From Fenollaria timonensis (GTDB lineage: Bacteria; Bacillota; Clostridia; Tissierellales; Peptoniphilaceae), in the NCBI RefSeq assembly GCF_001457835.1, contig NZ_LN898230.1, positions 1,524 to 65,523 on the forward strand: a DNA stretch of 64,000 nucleotides. The letters are read 5' to 3'. Positions within the stretch are counted from its first letter, which is position 1. Each line of letters starts with the position of its first letter. Below the pieces are notes generated by a model that was given only the letters and a program-made list of their open reading frames with translations, did no database searches and had not been told where the DNA came from. Below are positions 1 to 7,175 of the stretch, piece by piece. The position numbers were made by a program, and so were the translations under genes.

Positions 1-1
1 A

Positions 2-1285
2 TTTGACAAATGGACACCAGCTTTAGATAACAAAACAGCAGTAGATAAAGACCTAACAGTAACAGGAACATTTACAAAGGGCGGAACAACACCATCTGAT
101 AAATCAGAAACACCTACTATTGATCAACCAACTGAAGGCGACGGCAAAATTACTGGTAAAGGTGTACCAGAAGCTGAAATTGTAGTTAAAGACAAAGACG
201 GCAATGAAATTGGTAAAACAACTGTTGATAAAGATGGCAATTGGAAAGTAACAGTACCAGCAGATAAGCCATTAAAGAAGGATGACGTTATAACTGCAAC
301 TCAAACTGAAAAAGGTAAGAAACCATCTGATCCAGCAAGAGAAACTGTTAAGGGTAAAGTAACTCCACCATATTTCAATTATTTAACTCTTACTCTAGAC
401 GAAAACTACAGAGGTGGCGAAATTACTCACTACGACGTTTATGAAGATGAATTAATTGAACGTTATTTATACACTCCTCGTAGAAGAGGTTATGTATTTG
501 AAGGTTGGAGCTACAGAAGTGATTATCTTGACGAAGTAAGACCTGGCGACAGAATTTACTACTCAACTACTCTATATGCAATTTGGTCTAAGGATAGGTA
601 CTACGATCGTGATGAACGTGAAGAAGAACCTGAAGATACTAGAGAAGTATTAGAGCACAAGGCTTACATGTTCGGTTACACTGACGGAACTGTAAGACCT
701 AACGGCAACATAACTAGAGCTGAAGCTGCTGCTTTAGTAACTAGACTTCTTGGTATTGAATCTATCGGCGCAGCTACTAGACCTATGTTTACTGACACTC
801 CAAGTGCTTGGTACAACAAGGCCATCAACGCGGCTGTTCAAAGGGGTATCATGAAGGGTTACCCTGACGGAAGATTTAGACCTAACGCACCTATTACAAG
901 AGCTGAATTCACTCAAATGATTGCTCAAATTGACAACAAGCCTTATGGTATTGCACCATTCGCTGATGTTAAGGGTCACTGGGCTGAATTGGCTATAGGT
1001 AGAGAATATCAAGCTAAGAGAATCATGGGTTACCCTGATGGAACATTTAGACCAAACGCTAATATCACTAGATGTGAAGCGGTTGTAATTCTAAATAAGA
1101 TGTTCGAAAGAAATTATGATGATATGTCTGCTATTAATGCTATGAACAGACACTTAATCAAGAGTTTCTTAGACTTATCTCAAAGTTTCTGGGGTTACAA
1201 TGACATGGTTGAAGCAACTAATGACCACGACTTCAAGAGAAGAGTTAAGGGAAGAATTGAAGAGGACTGGACTTTAGTTAAATAA
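2..1285 (+). CDS. SLH-anchored cell-surface protein, C-terminal part (5' end outside window)
   Basis: The frame is open from the first bases, so only the C-terminal 427 residues are here. In order they show the end of a repeat ending FDKWTPALDNK...TVTGTFTKG, an Ig-like adhesin module (about residues 40-118, with the GKGVPEAEIVVKDKDGNEIG and DGNWKVTVP motifs), an InlB/Flg_new-like module (FEGWSYR...TTLYAIW), an acidic linker, then three S-layer homology repeats carrying GYTDGTVRPNGNITRAEAAA, GYPDGRFRPNAPITRAEF and GYPDGTFRPNANITRCEA. SLH repeats bind pyruvylated secondary cell-wall polymer, so the protein is expected to sit on the cell surface with its repeats facing out; adhesion is an inference from the Ig-like module. 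The last 50 residues after the SLH repeats are not recognised. Confidence 0.9.
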   Translation, partial: FDKWTPALDNKTAVDKDLTVTGTFTKGGTTPSDKSETPTIDQPTEGDGKITGKGVPEAEIVVKDKDGNEIGKTTVDKDGNWKVTVPADKPLKKDDVITATQTEKGKKPSDPARETVKGKVTPPYFNYLTLTLDENYRGGEITHYDVYEDELIERYLYTPRRRGYVFEGWSYRSDYLDEVRPGDRIYYSTTLYAIWSKDRYYDRDEREEEPEDTREVLEHKAYMFGYTDGTVRPNGNITRAEAAALVTRLLGIESIGAATRPMFTDTPSAWYNKAINAAVQRGIMKGYPDGRFRPNAPITRAEFTQMIAQIDNKPYGIAPFADVKGHWAELAIGREYQAKRIMGYPDGTFRPNANITRCEAVVILNKMFERNYDDMSAINAMNRHLIKSFLDLSQSFWGYNDMVEATNDHDFKRRVKGRIEEDWTLVK

Positions 1286-1355
1286 TAAAAATTTTGCGTT
1301 AAAAGCGCAAGAGAAATAAGATACAATTATAAATAAATAATTGGCATAATGACAA

Positions 1356-1385
1356 GGCATGTGGGAGCAAATCTCACATGCCTTT
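1356..1385 (+). terminator. Hairpin of the GGCATGTGRGA repeat family, copy 1
   Basis: Arms GGCATGTGGGA (1356-1366) and TCTCACATGCC (1372-1382) pair over 11 positions with one G-U, followed by TTT. It lies between the SLH gene and the next gene, ending 11 bases before that gene's Shine-Dalgarno. Related hairpins sit at 3970-3995 and 48009-48034 and share the upstream sequence ATAAT...A.GGCAT. A terminator is the simplest reading, though the T-run is short here. Confidence 0.6.
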
Positions 1386-1410
1386 GTTATTAGATAAGGA
1401 GGGGTGAATT

Positions 1411-1992
1411 TTGTGGTATCCAAAGGATACTTATGATAAGACTGGGAAGACAGAATATAATACATTATTTAGTTGTAGCTCCTGCAATATAGTTTCTTTA
1501 ATTACAAGCAAGAAAGGTGGAAATTTAAGTAGCAGCTATAGGGTTTTACTTAAGGACTTTTATTATGCTGGCTTAGATGAGTTACGAACGTATAAAAAAA
1601 TTGATTTAGCGATTAAATATATGAATAATAATTGTGAATTGAAAACTTTAAGAAATATAAGAAATAAAGTTAAATCAGAGTTAAATTATTCGGAAAGAAT
1701 TAATGCTATGTATGAACCATCTTTGAATATATTTAATATAATGACAATAATCATAGGTCTATTCGTGCTGATAAGTGATATAATTTTTAATGATAGTAAT
1801 TTATTTTGGGAAAAGTTTATTGTAATTTTTGGAGTTTATATAATAATGATAATAATAGCATTTGGAAACAAAATCGACAGATACAGCGCTAATAAATATC
1901 AACTTTCAACAAAATTTTTAAAATATTTAGAAGCTGAAATTGAAGATATGATTTATATTAAAGAAACTACCGAAAAAAAGGAGATTTATTAA
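1411..1992 (+). CDS. Hypothetical membrane protein, 193 aa
   Basis: I do not recognise this protein. The start is a TTG at 1411, chosen because AAGGAGG (1396-1402) lies 8 bases upstream. The N-terminal 100 residues are soluble, with two close cysteines in CSSCNIV and a lysine-rich helical stretch. Two membrane segments follow at about 109-127 (IMTIIIGLFVLISDIIF) and 135-155 (FIVIFGVYIIMIIIAF), with a short loop between them, and a charged helical tail of about 37 residues. This topology resembles small SLATT/DUF4231-like two-helix proteins found near defence or toxin genes, but I cannot assign it to that family. The gene stands alone with hairpins on both sides. Confidence 0.6.
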   Translation: MWYPKDTYDKTGKTEYNTLFSCSSCNIVSLITSKKGGNLSSSYRVLLKDFYYAGLDELRTYKKIDLAIKYMNNNCELKTLRNIRNKVKSELNYSERINAMYEPSLNIFNIMTIIIGLFVLISDIIFNDSNLFWEKFIVIFGVYIIMIIIAFGNKIDRYSANKYQLSTKFLKYLEAEIEDMIYIKETTEKKEIY

Positions 1993-2023
1993 ACAATCTA
2001 TTTCAATTTAAAACCTATTTCCA

Positions 2024-2060
2024 ACTTACAAAAAATGAAAAATATTCGAGTTTTGAAAGT
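2024..2060. repeat. 37-bp palindrome ACTTTCAAAAC-N15-GTTTTGAAAGT, degenerate copy
   Basis: The right arm GTTTTGAAAGT (2050-2060) is perfect; the left arm at 2024-2034 matches at 9 of 11 positions. The 15-base spacing equals that of the three other copies (2420-2456, 2469-2505, 4392-4428). A terminator-like hairpin begins 22 bases downstream. Confidence 0.7.
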
Positions 2061-2082
2061 CGCTCAAACATTTTACTATTAT

Positions 2083-2104
2083 GACTGCTTAAGCGGTCCT
2101 TTTC
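2083..2104 (+). terminator. Terminator-like hairpin next to orphan palindrome
   Basis: GACTGC-TTAA-GCGGTC followed by CCTTTTC. Nearly the same hairpin occurs at 4450-4471 at the same distance from another copy of the palindrome, so palindrome and hairpin form one repeated unit. Confidence 0.55.
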
Positions 2105-2419
2105 AATTATTTACAGTTTTATTATTTAATAATTGGGTATATAATAAAAAATAGCTAGTTAAACGTCTTGGTGCAATTCCAAGTATTGCCATAATTGTAA
2201 ATGCCTTGATAGATATTATCATTTCAGGTTTACTGTATGATTTCATTAAGTCAAAGGAAGTGATAAATATAGGCACTTTATTATTAATTATAACGGGAGT
2301 TTGTGGCGATATCATTTGAGATGTGCGTTAACAAGACTTTTAAAATAGACAAGCTCTCGATTATATTAAGGGGTTACAAATTTGTAGCCCCTTAACTCAT
2401 TTCATTTAAAATCATTTCC

Positions 2420-2505
2420 ACTTTCAAAACATAAAAATATTGCAAGTTTTGAAAGTCTGTGATATAATACTTTCAAGAAATGAAAAAAATTAAAGTTTTG
2501 AAAGT
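2420..2505 (+). promoter_or_regulatory. Promoter with two flanking 37-bp palindromes (candidate operators)
   Basis: A promoter is visible: TTGCAA (2440-2445), 17 bases, TATAAT (2463-2468). Palindrome 1 (2420-2456) covers the -35 box and palindrome 2 (2469-2505) begins one base after the -10 box and runs into the Shine-Dalgarno of the ATPase gene. Each has arms ACTTTCAAAAC/GTTTTGAAAGT (one or two mismatches in the second) separated by exactly 15 bases; their centres are 49 bases apart. This placement is what an autorepressor operator would look like. Which protein binds is not known from sequence. Confidence 0.75.
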
Positions 2506-2517
2506 GAGGTGTAAACA

Positions 2518-3720
2518 TTGAAAATTATTGATAGGCCTTTGTATTTAGATAGGTTAAAGAGGCTCTACGGTACTCCTGACATCAAAATTGTAACGGGTTT
2601 ACGAAGGTCTGGCAAGTCTGAGCTCTTGCGGTCTTTTGTAAATTATTTGAAGGAGTCTTACACTGACACTAATATAATACGTATTGATTTTGGCGATTTA
2701 ATGTTTGATTCTCTAAAAAATTATAAAAGTCTTTACGATTATGTTGAAAAAATGTATGATGATTCTCTTAAGAATGTTTTAATTGTTGATGAGGTTCAGC
2801 TATGTGAGAAATTTGAGCTAGCGATAAACAGTTTTCATAATAGTAAGAACTATGACATTTACCTAACTGGCTCTAACGCTTTTTTATTGAGTTCTGATTT
2901 GGTGACTCTTTTCACTGGAAGGTTTATAGAGATTCCGATCTATCCTTTTAGTTTTGAAGAGTATTGCTCTTACTTTGATATAGACAGGGACTATTCTGAA
3001 CATTTACAGGATTATCTCGCTATTGGCGGGCTTTCTGGTTCTTATGTTTATGATAATAAGGAAGATAGGGCGGCTTATATCAATGATGTATATAAAACTT
3101 TGATTAAAAGGGATTTGATTGACAGGTACAATTTAAGTGATGAGGCGCTTCTTGATAACTTAGCAGAGTTTTTGATGGATAATATTTCGAATTTGACAAA
3201 TGCTAATAATATAAGTAAAGTCTTAAATTATAATAATATTGCGACTAATCACGTTACTATCGGCAACTATATTAAGTACTTGTGTAATGCCTTTATGTTC
3301 TACAAAGTTAAAAGATATGATATTAAGGGTAAAAAGTATCTTGGAACAAATGATAAGTATTATTTATCTGATCTTTCATTTCGCTATGCTATCTTAGGTG
3401 TTAGAAATATTGATTATGGAAGGGCTTATGAAAATATTGTGGCTATTGAGCTATTAAGAAGGGGTTATGATATATATGTTGGTACGCTTTATCAAAAAGA
3501 AATAGATTTTGTCGCTATGAAGGGCGATGAGAAAATCTATATACAAGTTAGTGATGATGTATCTAGTGAAAAAACAATGCAAAGAGAGCTTGATCCGTTA
3601 TTATCAATAAGGGATGCGTATCCAAAGATGATTCTTTCTAACACAAAGCATCCAATGAGCCTGATTGATGGTGTGAAACACATTGATATAGCTAGGTGGC
3701 TTATGAAGGATGAATCTTGA
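2518..3720 (+). CDS. AAA-type ATP-binding protein with DUF4143 C-terminal domain
   Basis: 400 residues, TTG start at 2518 six bases after GAGGTG. The N-terminal AAA domain has Walker A GLRRSGKSELL (about 27-37), Walker B NVLIVDEVQ (about 86-94) and a sensor-like YLTGSNAFLL. The RFIEIPIYPFSFEEY segment is typical of this family, a winged-helix-like middle region follows, and the C-terminal DUF4143 part has a restriction-nuclease-like core (YENIVAIELLRRGYDIYVG, then KEIDFVAM and IYIQVSDD). Such proteins are very common, often in many copies per genome, and have no settled function; DNA binding and nuclease activity are guesses. The gene is alone, and its promoter is wrapped in two palindromes also found near it without a gene, so it may regulate itself or be part of a small mobile unit. 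Confidence 0.85.
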   Translation: MKIIDRPLYLDRLKRLYGTPDIKIVTGLRRSGKSELLRSFVNYLKESYTDTNIIRIDFGDLMFDSLKNYKSLYDYVEKMYDDSLKNVLIVDEVQLCEKFELAINSFHNSKNYDIYLTGSNAFLLSSDLVTLFTGRFIEIPIYPFSFEEYCSYFDIDRDYSEHLQDYLAIGGLSGSYVYDNKEDRAAYINDVYKTLIKRDLIDRYNLSDEALLDNLAEFLMDNISNLTNANNISKVLNYNNIATNHVTIGNYIKYLCNAFMFYKVKRYDIKGKKYLGTNDKYYLSDLSFRYAILGVRNIDYGRAYENIVAIELLRRGYDIYVGTLYQKEIDFVAMKGDEKIYIQVSDDVSSEKTMQRELDPLLSIRDAYPKMILSNTKHPMSLIDGVKHIDIARWLMKDES

Positions 3721-3969
3721 TTTGTATATGTATATTTATTTTGCTTAAGTAGTAATTTTGCATTCTTTTGCGCAAAAATCACGCCTTTTCTTCACTACAA
3801 TCTTTTAATCGCTCCAATGTACTCATCTGTACTATTTCGCTCATAAAAGTTCTCCGTAAAGAAAATTCATTGATTTTATCTGCAAAATAATTGCAAAATT
3901 GGGTGAGAGGATTGCTTCTTATAAAAAATATACAAACAATATATAATTAGTTATTTGACATAATAACTG
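3721..3969. other. Gene-free AT-rich stretch
   Basis: I find no coding frame with a ribosome site and no convincing long hairpin here. The only regular feature is the short palindrome TTTTGCGCAAAA near 3767. TTGACATAATAACT directly before the hairpin at 3970 matches TTGGCATAATGACA before the hairpin at 1356. Confidence 0.4.
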
Positions 3970-4003
3970 GGCATGTGAGATAAGGCTCATGTGCCTTTCT
4001 TTT
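3970..4003 (+). terminator. Hairpin of the GGCATGTGRGA repeat family, copy 2
   Basis: GGCATGTGAG (3970-3979) pairs with CTCATGTGCC (3986-3995) over 10 positions including two G-U pairs, followed by TTTCTTTT. The preceding 14 bases match those before copy 1. Confidence 0.6.
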
Positions 4004-4026
4004 GCTTAATTCATTTTAATTAAGTA

Positions 4027-4055
4027 TTGCTAAATGCAATACAAAGTGTTATTAT
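4027..4055 (+). promoter_or_regulatory. Predicted promoter of the small acidic protein gene
   Basis: TTGCTA (4027-4032), 17 bases, TATTAT (4050-4055), followed 22 bases later by the start codon of the next gene. Confidence 0.5.
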
Positions 4056-4076
4056 ACATATATAGGAAGTGATTTT

Positions 4077-4265
4077 ATGTCAAAAATATCAAATGATTAT
4101 ATAAATCTTGAACATGAAGTGAAATTACCAAGCGAAAAACCACTAGTTTATGAAGATTTAAGAGAAGAAGACTTTGATCACGAGATGCAAAAAGCGATGG
4201 ATGATCTTGATAATGGCAGGACATATACTTCAGAAGAAGTAGAGAAAGAGTTAGAGGATATTTAA
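4077..4265 (+). CDS. Small acidic protein, antitoxin-like, 62 aa
   Basis: ATG start preceded by GGAAGTGA. The protein is strongly acidic, and its second half (FDHEMQKAMDDLDNGRTYTSEEVEKEL) resembles the C-terminal, toxin-binding half of RelB/DinJ or related type II antitoxins, where a phrase like 'dik.Gr.ysleEv...l' recurs. The usual ribbon-helix-helix N-terminus is absent: residues 1-20 (SKISNDYINLEHEVKLP) do not look like it. No toxin gene is adjacent. It could be an orphan antitoxin remnant or an unrelated small protein. Confidence 0.45.
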   Translation: MSKISNDYINLEHEVKLPSEKPLVYEDLREEDFDHEMQKAMDDLDNGRTYTSEEVEKELEDI

Positions 4266-4321
4266 TACTAGTAAAAAATATTGACAATTAATACATTTTA
4301 ATCAATATTAACTCAACAGAA

Positions 4322-4371
4322 CCTCCCCACGCTTAATGTTTTCACATGCGGACCAAGGGGAGGACATTTTT
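4322..4371 (+). terminator. Large-loop hairpin with T-run
   Basis: CCTCCCC (4322-4328) pairs with GGGGAGG (4357-4363) across a 28-base loop that can itself form CGC/GCG; ACATTTTT follows. It sits 57 bases after the small acidic protein gene. It may be that gene's terminator or part of a small structured RNA. Apart from this hairpin and the palindrome unit, the 364-base gap up to hpf holds only the eroded remnant noted near 4447-4570. Confidence 0.45.
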
Positions 4372-4391
4372 ACATTACTATATCTATTCCC

Positions 4392-4428
4392 ACTTTCAAA
4401 ACTCAAATATTTTTAAGGTTTTGAAAGT
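4392..4428. repeat. 37-bp palindrome ACTTTCAAAAC-N15-GTTTTGAAAGT, orphan perfect copy
   Basis: Both arms are perfect (4392-4402 and 4418-4428), again 15 bases apart. The shared sequence continues as ACAAAACATTTTACTAT (compare TCAAACATTTTACTAT after the copy at 2024-2060) and then a hairpin. No ATPase gene follows. Confidence 0.75.
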
Positions 4429-4449
4429 GACAAAACATTTTACTATCAA

Positions 4450-4471
4450 GGACTGCTTATGCGGTCCTTTT
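4450..4471 (+). terminator. Terminator-like hairpin next to orphan palindrome
   Basis: GGACTGC-TTAT-GCGGTCC followed by TTTTC, 21 bases after the palindrome; the same arrangement as at 2083-2104. Confidence 0.55.
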
Positions 4472-4629
4472 CTATTGCCATAAGTGTAAACAAAACCATA
4501 ATCAAAGCCATTCCACTCATAGATTTATAAACTATTTCACACTTTCTCTTAATAAATTCATAAAGTTGTTTTAATTTTTCTATCTCTCGGGTATATATTA
4601 AATAGAAAATCAATTAAGGAGGTAAGCTT

Positions 4630-5151
4630 ATGAGAATCGAATTTGTAGGAAAGAACATTGAACTAACTCAAAGTTTAAAGGATGTGGCTGAAAAGAAGTT
4701 CCAAAAGCTTGACAAGTTTATTGGCAAGGATGTGGACGCGAAGGTTGTCTTCTCGGCTGTTAGAAACACTAAGTGTGTTGAAGTAACTATCTTCCTAGAC
4801 AGGACTATACTTAGAGCTGAGGAAGATAGTGACGACATGTACACATCTATCGACAGGGCGGTTGATGTTTTGGAAAGACAGGTTAGAAAGTACAAAACTA
4901 AGCTTCAAAACAGATACCAAAAGAACGAGTCGATCAGGTTTGAAAATGTTAAGCCTATGGATGAGCCGGATGAGGCTAAGCTTGTAAAGAACAAGAAATT
5001 TAAGGTGGTACCTATGTCTTCTGACGAGGCTATCCTTCAAATGGAACTACTTAGACACAATTTCTTCGTATACCAAAACGCTAAAACTGAAGCCATCAAC
5101 GTAGTATACAAGAGAAAGGACGGCAACTACGGCCTTATTGAAGTTGAATAA
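4630..5151 (+). CDS. hpf: Ribosome hibernation promoting factor, long form
   Basis: 173 residues, the usual size of long-form HPF. The N-terminal S30AE/YfiA domain (1-100) begins MRIEFVGKNIELTQSLKDVAEKKFQKLDKF and contains the basic helix LERQVRKYKTKLQNR; after a linker comes the dimerisation domain (about 118-173) with VVPMSSDEAILQMELLRHNFFVYQNAKT and the ending YKRKDGNYGLIE. The protein binds the decoding region of the 30S subunit and pairs ribosomes into inactive 100S dimers in stationary phase. AAGGAGG lies just before the ATG. The next gene overlaps or abuts its stop, suggesting co-transcription with the S9 peptidase. Confidence 0.97.
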   Translation: MRIEFVGKNIELTQSLKDVAEKKFQKLDKFIGKDVDAKVVFSAVRNTKCVEVTIFLDRTILRAEEDSDDMYTSIDRAVDVLERQVRKYKTKLQNRYQKNESIRFENVKPMDEPDEAKLVKNKKFKVVPMSSDEAILQMELLRHNFFVYQNAKTEAINVVYKRKDGNYGLIEVE

Positions 5152-5152
5152 T

Positions 5153-7114
5153 ATGAATATTAATATAGATGATTTTAAATTGAACAAACCCATATCCTCG
5201 GTGAAGATTTCGCCGGACGGTCGTCACAAGGTTTTCACTGTGACTTGCGTGGATATGGCGGCGAATGAGTACAAACACTCATTTTACATGCTTGATGAAA
5301 ATGATTCTTTGAAGAGACTGTCTACTAATGACGTCTCTTCTACTTATGCTGTGGACAATGGCGGGATCATTTTCGCAAAGTCTGACGAGAAAAGGAAGTA
5401 TGCGTCTATCGTTTACCGTCTAAGCTTCAGTGGCGGTGAGAGGGAGGAGCTTTTTAGGTTAAACTACCCGATTAATGGTATTCGCATCATGGATGAGGAA
5501 AGGCTAATCCTCTCTATCAGCAATTCTGAGAAGATCAGGCACTTTAAGGACATGGATCAAGAGACTTACGAGAAGAAAGCGGCTGAAATTAAGGAAGAGG
5601 ACGACTACACTATATATGATGAGATTCCTTTCTACCTTAACGGCGCTGGCTACATCAACAAGATCCGTACTTCGCTTGCGGTCTACAATATGACGAGCGG
5701 CGCACTTAAGATTATTACTGATGACTTTACTAGTGTATCGAGCTACGACATAGCCCCTGACAAGTCTGAAATTGTCTACACTTCTGAGTCTTACACTGAC
5801 AAGGCGCCTGCAAAGAGCCAGCTTTACGTTTATAGCTTTGCTGACGATAAGTCTGTGAAACTTGATTATGGCATGGGTCTTAGCTATTATGGACCTAAGT
5901 TTGCAGATGGCGATGTTTTTGTCTTCGCGACTGACCAAGAGGCTCATGGAATGAATCAAAATATGAAGGTCTACCTAATTGATAAGAGCAAAGAAGATAT
6001 TAAGTGTATTAATGATGACTTCGATATGTCTTTGGGCTCATCTGTGGGCAGTGACCTTCGTTATGGCGGCGGCTACTCATTTAGGGTGATGAAGGACAAG
6101 CTTTACTTTATATCAACCCTTGCGAATAGCGCAGACCTATTCGCCATTGACAAGGCGGGTAAATTGGAAAGGCTAAGTAAAGTAGTAGGCTCTGTTGATG
6201 AGTTTGACGCCTGTGATAATGGCGGCATCTACGCTATAGGCATGTTGGACTACAATTTACAAGAAGTTTATAAATTTGAAGAGGATAAATTTAAGAAAGT
6301 GACTGCCATAAACGAGGCTTTACAAAAGACTTGGGGCGCTGAAAAATATGACAAGATCACGTTTAAGAATGACGATATAGATTTCGAGGGCTTTGTAATT
6401 AAGCCGGATGGATACAAGCCGGGCAAGAAATATCCTGCGATACTTGAGATTCACGGCGGTCCAAAGACTGTTACGGGCGAGGTTTTATACCACGAGTACC
6501 TTTACTTTGCAAAGCAAGGCTACTTTGTCTTCTTCACTAATCCGAGGGGATCGGACGGCCGCGGCAATGATTTTATGAACATCAGGGGTAAGTACGGCAC
6601 TATCGACTACGACGATTTGATGAAGTTCACTGACACTGTTTTGGAAAAGTACGAGGATATCGACAGGGACAACGTTCATGTGACTGGTGGCAGCTATGGC
6701 GGCTTCATGACTAACTGGATCATCGGCCATACCAACAGATTTAGGTCGGCTGCGTCGCAACGCTCTATATCGAACTGGCTAAGCTTTTTCGGCGTATCGG
6801 ATATAGGCTACTATTTCGCGACTGATCAAAATTTGGCAGAGCCATTCGCATCGCATGAAGCGCTATGGGAACGCTCTCCACTTAAATACGCGAGCGAGGT
6901 CAAGACGCCGACATTATTTATTCACTCGGACGAGGACTTCAGATGCCCTCTAGAGCAAGGCGTGCAAATGTTTACAGCGCTTAAGTACTTCGGAGTCGAC
7001 TCGAAGATAGTTATCTTTCACGGCGAAAACCACGAGCTAAGCCGCTCTGGCAAGCCAAAGCACAGACAAAGAAGACTTGACGAGATAATCACATGGATTA
7101 AAAAGAGATCATAA
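5153..7114 (+). CDS. S9 family serine peptidase (prolyl oligopeptidase/acylaminoacyl type)
   Basis: About 653 residues from the ATG at 5153, one base after the hpf stop; an in-frame TTG at 5138 is the alternative, and neither has a clear ribosome site, so translation is probably coupled to hpf. The N-terminal two thirds is a beta-propeller-like region (repeats such as SPDGRHKVFTV and APDKSEIVYTSES). The C-terminal alpha/beta-hydrolase domain has ILEIHGGPK, NPRGSDGRG, the nucleophile elbow GGSYGGF (Ser near 514), the Asp in SDEDFRCP (near 595) and His in HGENHEL (near 627), a complete triad. No signal peptide is seen, so it is cytosolic. Such enzymes trim short peptides, which suits an amino-acid fermenter. 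A strong terminator follows. Confidence 0.93.
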   Translation: MNINIDDFKLNKPISSVKISPDGRHKVFTVTCVDMAANEYKHSFYMLDENDSLKRLSTNDVSSTYAVDNGGIIFAKSDEKRKYASIVYRLSFSGGEREELFRLNYPINGIRIMDEERLILSISNSEKIRHFKDMDQETYEKKAAEIKEEDDYTIYDEIPFYLNGAGYINKIRTSLAVYNMTSGALKIITDDFTSVSSYDIAPDKSEIVYTSESYTDKAPAKSQLYVYSFADDKSVKLDYGMGLSYYGPKFADGDVFVFATDQEAHGMNQNMKVYLIDKSKEDIKCINDDFDMSLGSSVGSDLRYGGGYSFRVMKDKLYFISTLANSADLFAIDKAGKLERLSKVVGSVDEFDACDNGGIYAIGMLDYNLQEVYKFEEDKFKKVTAINEALQKTWGAEKYDKITFKNDDIDFEGFVIKPDGYKPGKKYPAILEIHGGPKTVTGEVLYHEYLYFAKQGYFVFFTNPRGSDGRGNDFMNIRGKYGTIDYDDLMKFTDTVLEKYEDIDRDNVHVTGGSYGGFMTNWIIGHTNRFRSAASQRSISNWLSFFGVSDIGYYFATDQNLAEPFASHEALWERSPLKYASEVKTPTLFIHSDEDFRCPLEQGVQMFTALKYFGVDSKIVIFHGENHELSRSGKPKHRQRRLDEIITWIKKRS

Positions 7115-7119
7115 TATAG

Positions 7120-7157
7120 AAAAAGCCTGGTTACTTTTGTAACTAGGCTTTTTGCTT
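7120..7157 (+). terminator. Intrinsic terminator after the S9 peptidase
   Basis: AAAAAGCCTGGTTAC (7120-7134), loop TTTT, GTAACTAGGCTTTTT (7139-7153): a 15-bp stem with one G-U, ending in a T-run. Confidence 0.9.
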
Positions 7158-7175
7158 GGATATGTTTTTTAAATT

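Larger units (their letters stand above)
1993..2419. other. Intergenic stretch with a palindrome and a decayed coding remnant
   Basis: This 430-base gap holds a degenerate copy of the 37-bp palindrome (2024-2060), a terminator hairpin (2083-2103), and after it an AT-rich stretch where short open frames exist on both strands. The minus-strand frame around 2103-2315 contains KAFTIMAILG, which resembles FTLMAIEKD in a minus-strand frame at about 4447-4570 beside the other orphan palindrome. The bases TATTGCCATAA are shared at 2182 and 4474. I read both as eroded copies of the same flanking gene; neither is an intact gene. Confidence 0.35.

Noticed and set aside
2103-2315. 70-codon minus-strand frame after the orphan palindrome
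   Set aside because: No ribosome site, AT-rich composition, and only a short hydrophobic segment resembles the other remnant near 4500; kept only as a note on decayed sequence.
4077-4265. Complete toxin-antitoxin module
   Set aside because: Only a weak resemblance to the C-terminal part of RelB-type antitoxins; no toxin gene on either side.
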